From NCBI GenBank assembly GCA_038245435.1, contig JBBRSL010000008.1, forward strand, positions 1-30,682: DNA of 30,682 nt. Direction: 5' to 3'. Positions 7,801-14,900 of this stretch are shown one piece after another. The position numbers were made by a program, and so were the translations under genes. The DNA is from JBBRSL01 sp038245435 (GTDB taxonomy: Bacteria > Patescibacteriota > Saccharimonadia > Saccharimonadales > CAIOMD01). The notes below the pieces were generated by a model. The model was not told where the DNA came from and made no database searches. It saw only the letters and a list, made by a program, of their open reading frames with translations. Position 1 is the stretch's first letter, and every line of letters begins with the position of its first letter.

Positions 7801-10510
7801 GCAAGGGGGCTTGTATAGGCTTGGTGGTTGTCGAACCCAAAATACTTCATCAGGCGTTTGTGATGATACGGTCTTTGATGTTGACTATGGTGTTGTGAAC
7901 CATGATGGTGATGCAAGTACGGTAGATACTTCGGTACCGAGTGGTACGGCACCATGTACAGGTGCTGCGCCAGATCGCTGTGACACGCCAAGCGCAAATA
8001 TCGGCAACGTACTAAGCTCAACGGCTATTATGAACGGATATTTATATATAATGGGTGGTTGTACGAATGATGCCTGCACGACTGTCTCGTCGGGTGTGCT
8101 TTATACCTCTATCGCGAGCGACGGGCACTTAGGTAAGCCGGCAACGTGTACAGGCACATTTGTAGATTCGTACTGTTCGAGTACAAGTACACTACCGAAT
8201 GCATTAGGGGCAGCCGGTACTACAGTGTTTAATGGCAGGATTTACATCGTTGGCGGGTTCCCGACAATCACGAATGTGTCATATGTTTCCGTAAATGCTG
8301 ATGGTAGCCTTGGCGCATGGGCAAGTAGTGACCTGACAACAATAGGTGCTACGGATGTTTCATACGCTATTACATTCGCAAGGGCAAATCCATCACTAGC
8401 AGGCACGTTCCCAGGTAATTTGTATATTCTAGGGGGCTGCAGCGGTACAACGAGCGGTATAGGTTGTAGCGGTTATTCGCAGGCAGTTTATAAGTGCAGT
8501 ATTAATACAACTGGCGTACCGAGCGCTTGTTCGACGACAGGCCAGCTTCAAATAGGTACCGCTACCGACGGTGCAGGTACGAGTGCAACTGGCACCGGCC
8601 TCGGCGCGATGGTGGGTACGGTTTACGCAAATTATATTTATTTGGCAGGCGGCCTTGCTCCCGGCCTTACCGACCTTAAAGTAACGCGATATGCCAAGAT
8701 TGATAACAGTAATAATATTGTAGCTGTAAGTGGTGGTGCTTGGATTGAGTCAACAAATCTAACTGTTGATGGGCGGCGGCGTGGTTCGGGGTTTGGCTAT
8801 AATGGATACTTATACGTTGTTGGTGGCTATGATGGAACTGGTGGTGGCGTTCTAGCAGATATTGAATTTGCAAAAATCGATGTTAGTAATGGCAGTATCG
8901 GGGCATGGAACGTTTCTTCAGTTACCATTAACCAGCGTTGGGGGCTATCAGTGCCAGTATCAAATTCGTATGCCTATGTTATCGGGGGTTGCACAGTTGG
9001 TGCAGCCCCGTCTAGCTGTACATCTCGAACGAACTCAATACAGACATTTCAGATTTATAATAACGATAGTGGCGCGCCTGTATCATACATAAGTCGTAAT
9101 AATACCGGTGTAGATCGTATTGGTGGTAGCGCAACTATTATGAACGGCTATATCTACTACGCTGGGGGCTGTACAGATATTGGGTGCACGACTTTTACTA
9201 AAACAACATATTATGCGCCAATTGACATTTACGGGGTTATTGGCACTTGGGCTGCAGGTGGCACAATGCCGGGTGCTGGTGGGGTAGCATGGGGCAAACT
9301 CCTGAATGCAGGAGGCACACTGTATTATATTGGCGGCCAAACAGGTAACGCTAATACCACTGCGCAGGCAACGGTCTATTATTCAACAGCGATTAGTACC
9401 GGTAACCCAACATGGGGGACTGCTGCCAATGGTCTTGGAGCTGCGCGAACGCAAATAGGTGCAGCAGTCTGGAACAATCGTATGTATGTTGTCGGTGGCT
9501 ATAGCACTGCAGGCACAGTCCAGTCCACGGTCTATTCGAGCCCACAAATGAGTACTGGTGGTGATATTGGCAGCGCTTGGTCATCATCATCAACTGCTTT
9601 TAATGTTGCACGTGCGGGTGCCACAGCTGTGGCCTACGCGAATAATTTATATGTTTTTGGTGGTATCGATACAGGCGGCATCTACTTAAGCGATAGCCAA
9701 TATTCTCAGATAAGTACCTCCACTGGCTTGGCTGGCTCATGGACCTACACAACAAGTTTACCGGTACTTACTCGGGATGCAGATGGGTTTGCTGCCAATG
9801 GCTATATGTATATTGTAGGTGGTCGTTCAGCGGCAACGTCGTGTGCGCCAAGAACCCTAGCTGCTCCAATAAGTGCTAATACGACCATTGCTACCGGCAA
9901 CAACCCTACAGGCGTAGGTGAATGGTTCCAGACAAACGTAAATTACACCGGTGACAGGTATGGCGCTGCCGCAGTCTATGGGCAGGGTCGGGCCTATGTG
10001 CTTGGGGGTGGCTGTTCGGCAATTATAACCACCACTGATAGAACGTATTCCACAACCCTTAAGTCGCAACCGCAAATGGCTAAGTATTCGCGTATGATTG
10101 ACACCGATACAGATGTATTTCCAACAAAATGGCTGTTGAATGGTCTTGATAATTCAACTGGCGCTCAATGGTATCTAAAGTATTTATCAATGACCAATAC
10201 AACAACTTCATGTACGTCGCCAGCTATGACAACTTGGGGGCAAGTAACGGATGTCGGCGCTGTTACGCTGGGTACACCCGGGACATACACGCCTAAGAAT
10301 GGGGCAGGCACCAATACTAACTGTGCTCGATTCTTCTATCTATCTGTTAACATCGATAGCTCTCAGGCATTTGGGTATCCTGAAGATGTTACTCGCGGTC
10401 CAACAATAACCGACCTGAGCCTATTCTTTACAGCTGATCCATCGAAGCGATTAATACACGGTAAAACTTTTGTTGATGGCACGCAACAGCCTCTCGACAC
10501 ACCGTTCTAA
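4868..10510 (+). CDS. Giant membrane-anchored kelch-repeat surface protein
   Basis: This is a 1880-aa protein. Residues 1-59 are hydrophilic and basic. A single hydrophobic span at ~60-80 acts as a signal anchor, so the rest should lie outside the cell. Residues ~85-370 form an alpha/beta stalk without a recognised family. Blade 1 (GGYIYSAGG, ~378) is followed by an inserted glycine-rich domain (~397-694) that opens with FPVPTGVTSITVKAWGAGG, typical of Gly-rich secreted domains. Then about 17 more kelch-like blades follow (LYxxGG core: FLYAIGG, LYILGG, MYVIGG ... AYVLGG) up to ~1715. At least six blades carry GGC...C loops that look like disulfides. The C-terminal ~160 residues are a separate region. 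Kelch propellers commonly bind proteins or glycans; an adhesin or host-contact role is inferred. The ATG at 4868 has only a distant purine-rich SD. Confidence 0.85.
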   Translation: MNDIYRPKHTDSDVPSQHRSISDTAKPQKAATKTFKINISLAPVMKFWRWLESEESQARVVSGTFALMMIFAIAIQVQTPLIRGNRYDIAKYQESLLKKSVELYGEKLELNQQSQMYEYNKDYNPTSEGVAGAVYTPKFTASFEVTDKKVVTVTDPVNKVNIALTPKFRLDDAQKDTNHVIYPLQDIDASMVYTTRMGSVKEDIILDKFQKDELALDYEIKTSDGSEIRIEKDGSLAVYGVSSSLLGNITTGSDKDAELLLKARQNGKKTQLLFTIPAPFIAQADKKKSPAKTWFTLDGNKLTIHASGLKAASYPLSIDPSVYIETASKLMRGNNESNVNFDVANELIQKGQTTGARIDAWTSTNNLSTPIWGQGTAVAGGYIYSAGGSGGNSTTTATYYTAGASTFPVPTGVTSITVKAWGAGGGGGAGSNSTRLGGNGGGGGYAKAVLTTTPGETLDVLVGSAGSKGAANTNGGDGGGYSAVKRSATFLVQAGGGGGGGGTRGTANGGAAGAGGGASGVTGSAGAGTSPQGGGGGAGTNAAGGGAGTAGTGGVAGTAGAANAGGNAPSIITSCATAQAGTGGAGGTGGGGNAGTYTAGNCSSGGGGGGGRFGGGGGGSTSSNNRGGGGGGGGSDLVTGTGTVETAGSGVTQGNSADVNNNGSGLGGTGAITAAAATAGADGGVVITYTVSGSSVVNTVAWAKFNTTTNAIESPNPGAGVCTGWCNNSVYNLPTALTDLSLVAYNGFLYAIGGANSGGTPQTSVYIAKIGANGEPQLWHPSGGTPVYWYTDTALGAARSKLAAAAYNNKLYILGGLTTSSTLLSSNTVQYASINPTGTLGTWTATGMSALTSVRYGLSAQIYNDTMYVIGGDATFTGAPISTVEYAKLNSDGTMNSWVSTNSLITSGRMTMGGSYSTIWGGYIYVAGGCTAVNGSGYCTTMASDVQLASINADGSVAEWNTIIGLTNSRVGHTLIAWQGGLYRLGGCRTQNTSSGVCDDTVFDVDYGVVNHDGDASTVDTSVPSGTAPCTGAAPDRCDTPSANIGNVLSSTAIMNGYLYIMGGCTNDACTTVSSGVLYTSIASDGHLGKPATCTGTFVDSYCSSTSTLPNALGAAGTTVFNGRIYIVGGFPTITNVSYVSVNADGSLGAWASSDLTTIGATDVSYAITFARANPSLAGTFPGNLYILGGCSGTTSGIGCSGYSQAVYKCSINTTGVPSACSTTGQLQIGTATDGAGTSATGTGLGAMVGTVYANYIYLAGGLAPGLTDLKVTRYAKIDNSNNIVAVSGGAWIESTNLTVDGRRRGSGFGYNGYLYVVGGYDGTGGGVLADIEFAKIDVSNGSIGAWNVSSVTINQRWGLSVPVSNSYAYVIGGCTVGAAPSSCTSRTNSIQTFQIYNNDSGAPVSYISRNNTGVDRIGGSATIMNGYIYYAGGCTDIGCTTFTKTTYYAPIDIYGVIGTWAAGGTMPGAGGVAWGKLLNAGGTLYYIGGQTGNANTTAQATVYYSTAISTGNPTWGTAANGLGAARTQIGAAVWNNRMYVVGGYSTAGTVQSTVYSSPQMSTGGDIGSAWSSSSTAFNVARAGATAVAYANNLYVFGGIDTGGIYLSDSQYSQISTSTGLAGSWTYTTSLPVLTRDADGFAANGYMYIVGGRSAATSCAPRTLAAPISANTTIATGNNPTGVGEWFQTNVNYTGDRYGAAAVYGQGRAYVLGGGCSAIITTTDRTYSTTLKSQPQMAKYSRMIDTDTDVFPTKWLLNGLDNSTGAQWYLKYLSMTNTTTSCTSPAMTTWGQVTDVGAVTLGTPGTYTPKNGAGTNTNCARFFYLSVNIDSSQAFGYPEDVTRGPTITDLSLFFTADPSKRLIHGKTFVDGTQQPLDTPF
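6746..6769 (+). repeat. (GGT)8 microsatellite in the glycine-rich domain
   Basis: Eight perfect GGT units lie in frame and encode polyglycine. They sit within a wider G-rich, GGT/GGC-dense segment (about 6120-6770). Slippage here would change the glycine count without shifting the frame. Confidence 0.9.
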
Positions 10511-10520
10511 AATGTTCAGG

Positions 10521-10526
10521 TATAAT
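10521..10526 (+). promoter_or_regulatory. Perfect -10 box just before the 312-aa gene
   Basis: TATAAT at 10521-10526 ends 8 nt before the ATG at 10535. No recognisable -35 lies 16-18 nt upstream. With a normal -10 to start distance the RNA would begin at or next to the ATG, which suggests a leaderless mRNA. Confidence 0.5.
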
Positions 10527-10534
10527 AAACAGTA

Positions 10535-11473
10535 ATGAGTGACGTAGATAAAAAGAGGGTAAAACTAATACGAATGCCAGACGGTAGTATTAGGCCTGCA
10601 ACAGACGCTGGTACAGACATTGGTAATGTATGGGCTACGCAGTCGCAAATACGTGCCGAAGAAGTCCGGCAGGCTCAAATTGCCAAAGAACAACCCAAGA
10701 TTAAGCAGTTAAGCAAGCGCCAGCTTAAAAAATCTCAAAAAGCTTCAGTAATAACAGAAGCTCCAGCGCGCGTTATTGCGCCAGTATTGCCAGCAACTTC
10801 TCGTGCCGCAATTGCGCCTTCAACGCCAACATATCGCAACCAGGGTGCTTCGGTTGAGGCTCCTGCGCCGGTCTCGGCACCCGCCCAAGAAATTGCTATT
10901 TCTATCACTATGCCAAAGGTAAAATTACCCAAGGTACCAACAAAACACGCAAAAAAAGCAGTTAAAACACTTACAACTGCTCCAAAATGGGCTTTTGCGC
11001 TTGCAGCTCTCATAGCGTTACCAGCATTTCTTATAACATTTGGCGCCTTAACACATAAAGCTGGCACAAAAAAACCAGCTGTACAGGGTGAAACTAAAGT
11101 CGCGATAGCAGACTTCCAAACAGTTACCCCAGATGGCGACATTACCAATACAACCAGCCAAAAAATCACCTATGACCCAAGTAAAAAGGTGGCGAGCTTC
11201 ACCGATAAAATAAATGGCTACGAAGTAACAGTGAGTATGCAAAAACTACCGGATACCTTTAAGCCAAATATAGCCGAAAAAGTCAAAGGTGTTGCGGATC
11301 AATTTTCTGCAACCACAGTACTGACAGTCGATAATGGGTCGGCATTTCTGGGTACATCAGCTAAAGGGCCACAATCAGTTGTCGGTTACAGGGGTGACTT
11401 GCTCGTTTTCATGAAGTCAGAAGTCAAGATAGATGCAAAAGCGTGGACGGAATACTTTAACTCTTTAAAGTAA
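10535..11473 (+). CDS. Single-span membrane protein of unknown function
   Basis: This 312-aa protein was not recognised. Residues 1-70 are charged and Lys/Gln-rich. Residues 70-125 are Ala/Pro-rich and probably disordered. Residues 126-148 are basic (KVKLPKVPTKHAKKAVK), followed by one transmembrane helix at ~150-172 and a soluble ~140-residue C-terminal domain that should face outward. The domain has mixed alpha/beta character with no catalytic motif seen. It starts 24 nt after the kelch gene but has its own TATAAT, so it may be co-transcribed or independent. Its place between two giant surface proteins suggests an accessory role at the envelope, for example anchoring or assembly; this is inference only. 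No Shine-Dalgarno precedes the ATG. Confidence 0.8.
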   Translation: MSDVDKKRVKLIRMPDGSIRPATDAGTDIGNVWATQSQIRAEEVRQAQIAKEQPKIKQLSKRQLKKSQKASVITEAPARVIAPVLPATSRAAIAPSTPTYRNQGASVEAPAPVSAPAQEIAISITMPKVKLPKVPTKHAKKAVKTLTTAPKWAFALAALIALPAFLITFGALTHKAGTKKPAVQGETKVAIADFQTVTPDGDITNTTSQKITYDPSKKVASFTDKINGYEVTVSMQKLPDTFKPNIAEKVKGVADQFSATTVLTVDNGSAFLGTSAKGPQSVVGYRGDLLVFMKSEVKIDAKAWTEYFNSLK

Positions 11474-11735
11474 AGCGTGGAGTAGTTGCCAGGGAGGCCT
11501 AGTAGGTTTATCTAGTATTTATGGTACGGCCTAACAGTCATCGGGTTTTACGACGTTAGTTCTGCGAGGTATGGCAGGGGGAATAACTATTGAAGTGGCC
11601 AACATGAACGATAGTAGGACAAACTTTTAGTTAATATATCACATAGAGTATAAATATACTAACCGTATATTGCTAGTATTATATATCATCTTGACGAAGG
11701 CATTTCTACAATAACCTAGTCATAAAAGGCTAGTA
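11474..11735. other. AT-rich gene-free stretch
   Basis: No open frame with coding character is visible on either strand. The second half (about 11621-11690) is very AT-rich with several TATA-like strings. A TTGACG at 11691-11696 lacks a well-spaced -10. It probably contains only upstream promoter or regulatory DNA for the next gene. Confidence 0.5.
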
Positions 11736-11741
11736 TATAAT
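11736..11741 (+). promoter_or_regulatory. -10 box for the 1521-aa fibre gene
   Basis: TATAAT at 11736-11741 is a perfect -10 box, but no good -35 is seen 17 nt upstream. Transcription would start near 11748 and give a leader of about 210 nt. Confidence 0.45.
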
Positions 11742-11747
11742 GGTTGT

Positions 11748-11957
11748 GCACAACAGAGGTCATATTAGGGGTTAAAGTGCTTGCGTTTTAGCCCCGAACG
11801 GGGGTACTATAGAGGTGAACTTTACAAAAACAAAAAGGCTCTACTGCGACAAAGTTCATACCCTCCCAACCAGGGTAAAAAATCCAACAAAAAAAGCTCA
11901 TTTTCTGTCCAACTAACAGATGTGAGCTAAAACAAAAATAAAACAACAACAAAAACA
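11748..11957 (+). ncRNA. Long structured 5' leader of the fibre gene
   Basis: The predicted ~210-nt leader contains four consecutive hairpins. H1: GGGGTTAAAG near 11768-11777 pairs with TTTTAGCCCC near 11786-11795 with two G-U pairs; its CCCC can instead pair with the following GGGG across GAAC. H2: TGAACTTT (11816-11823) pairs with 11851-11858. H3: TACCCT (11859-11864) pairs with 11872-11877 directly beside H2. H4: AGCTCA (11895-11900) pairs with 11923-11928, with an inner TCTGT/ACAGA stem. The last 29 nt before ATG are unstructured A/C-rich sequence without a Shine-Dalgarno. It may be a cis-regulatory RNA; no known riboswitch was recognised. Confidence 0.45.
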
Positions 11958-14900
11958 ATGCGAACTACTGCGAATGCGCTTTTGCGTATAATCTCGTTTA
12001 TGACAGGGAAAGGGACCTCTATGGTCTTGGCCCTGTTTTTTGTTGTTTTTGTAACAGGGGTCGCTGGCACAGTCTTATACGCGCGTGATGCGCACGCGCT
12101 TACAAACAGCACAATTAACTTCCAAGCTCGAGTACTCCAGGTTGGTGGCGCTGTAGTACCTGATGGCTCGCTGAGCGTACAGTTTAAAATCTACAATGCG
12201 GCCAGCGCAGGTACTAACGAGTGGACTGAAACCCAAAGCCTGAGTGCCAAGAACGGCTACATTACTGCCAGCCTTGGTAGCGTAACGCCGTTTGCGAGTA
12301 CCATCGACTGGAGCCAAGAACACTGGATAACCATGAACATCAACGGTGATGGTGAGATGGGTCCAACCAGAATGAAGATAACGGCAGTCCCGTACAGTTT
12401 TAGATCGGGCCAGGCGGATAGCCTCACAAACGGTAGTGGCACGATAAGTGCCAGTCAACTTGCTCAATTAGCACCCGGAACTATCCAGGGTGTTTCGTCG
12501 GTTAATACGGCCTTACGTATCAACCAAACGGGCGCAGGCAACCTTTTGCAGCTACAGGGCAATAGCAGTGATGTTTTTACGGTCAGTAAGGCTGGCGATG
12601 TCGTAGCTGCAGGTGGCTTGACCGTTGGCAATAGTACTTCTACGACTGCTGGCACCATACGCTGGACGGGTACCGCCTTTGAGGGTTATAACGGTACAAG
12701 TTGGTCCTCCTTGGGGGGTGGTCTCGTTCTAAGCTCGGGTTCTACAGCGACCTTTACTTCGGGCCTACAAAACGTAGGTGCGAACCTTACAGGTACTCCA
12801 GTAGAAACGCTTGTATTTACAAGCGCTACAGCTGTCTCTAATACCGCGGGGGTTACCGGTTTTACCGCACCGTCAGCAGGTAGCTTTAGGACATGTTTAA
12901 TTAAAAATAACGCTAACATAACTGCGGGCACCCTTAATCTTCGCTGGCGCGTGAATGGCGTATCGGTGGGAGCGGGCGCTTGTACAATGAACGCAACAAC
13001 AAATAGGCAATCGGCCGGCAGTCTTGACGCAGGTGTTGTTACCTTTAACGCAGGAGATACGATTGGAATCGCTTTTGATACTGTTGGCTTGGCTCCAATA
13101 ACAGATGACTTTACGGTCTACTGGTCGGTTGAATACAGCAGTTCATCAAGCAGCCTTACCATGCAGAAAGTTTACGATTCATCGCCAGCGCCGGTAACGG
13201 TGATAACCGCCGATAACAAAGACGTGAGATATACGTTATCGAACACGACTACTGACAGTAATTTCTTGGTTAACATTGCGACAGGCTCAACAAGCAAGTT
13301 CGCTGTTCAAAATAACGGCACTGATATCTTTAACGTCAATACGTCTGGAGGTGTAGGAATATCCGGTAACTTGTCGGTCAGCGGCACGACAACACTCAGC
13401 GGAAATCTGCTGGCCAACGGTTCCGCCACCGGAACCACGGCCACTACCGCGGCGCCAACTCGCACGAATGTCACCACTGTTACGCTCACTGGAGCGGCTT
13501 TTGCTAATAACGACGTAATTTTCATAAACAACGCAGGGCAGGATTACTATACGCGCGTAGTATCTGGTGGCGGCACGACAACGCTCACCGTTTCGCCAAG
13601 TGTCAGCTACGATGCTGGCGCGACAGTCACCAAGTATACCGTACAAAATATCGGAGCCTCGGCTACCGACTACACAACCCAAGCCAATAGGTTCTTCCAG
13701 GGTTACTTCTTGGGTGGTGTGGTTGTAGGCGCAGGCAGTACGACAATTAGCGATGGCAACATTAGTAGTACGACGACTCTGACGCTGCAGCAAAATGGTA
13801 ACGGTCTGGCAATTGGTGGTGCGCTTACCGTTGCGGGTACAATAACCGGTAGCGGTGCAGGTATCACCAACATTGACGGCTCGCAGATTACCGGTGGTTC
13901 AATCGCCGACGGTAGTCTTAGCGGTAACGTTACACTCCTCGGTAACACCTTTAACGGGCTTAATCAGCTGGTAAAACTCGATGGTAGTGGTGCATTGCCA
14001 TCGCTTAGTGGCGCAGCGCTCACTTCTCTTAACGGTTCAAATATTAACAGCGGCACCGTTGCTGATACTCGGCTCAGTGGTAATGTCACTAAAGCAGGTA
14101 ACACCTTTAATGGCATTAATGGTCTGGTGCAGCTCGACGGGAGTGGTAAGTTGCCGGTACTCGATGGCAGTAACCTCACCAATATCACCGGCAGTAGCTT
14201 AACAGGGCTTAATGCCTCCAATATTAGTTCGGGTACCCTCGCCGATGCGCGGCTTAGCAGTAGCGTCACGCTCATGGGCAGTGTATTCAATGGTGCGAGC
14301 CAATTGGTCCAGTTGAACGCGAGCAGTGAGCTGCCAGCCCTGAGTGGTGTTAATCTTACCTCCTTAAATGCTTCTAACCTCAGCAGTGGAACTGTCAACG
14401 ATCTACGCCTCAGTAGTAACATTACCAAAGCCGGCAACACCTTTAACGGTGTGAGTGGTCTGGTACAGCTGGATGGTTCGGGCAATCTACCGGCACTCAA
14501 TGGTTCAGCACTAACAACGCTCAACGGTAGCAATATAACCTCTGGCACGGTAGCCGATGCGCGCTTAAGTGCTAACGTCACACTCATGGGTAATACCTTT
14601 AATGCTGCAAATAAGCTGCTTCAACTTGATGCAGGTGGCAAGATTGACGACACGTTATTATCAACAAACGTAACAATCGTCGGCAATACCTTCAACGGCA
14701 ATAATCAGCTTGTTAAACTTGGTGGTACTGGCGCACTTCCAGCGCTCAACGGTGCAGCGCTTACAAGCCTTAATGGTTCAAACATCGCTACGGGCACGGT
14801 AGCCGACGCACGCCTTAGTAGTAACGTCACCCTAATGGGTAGTGCATTCAACGGTATAAGCCAACTCGTGCAACTCGACGGTTCGGGCAACCTACCGGCA

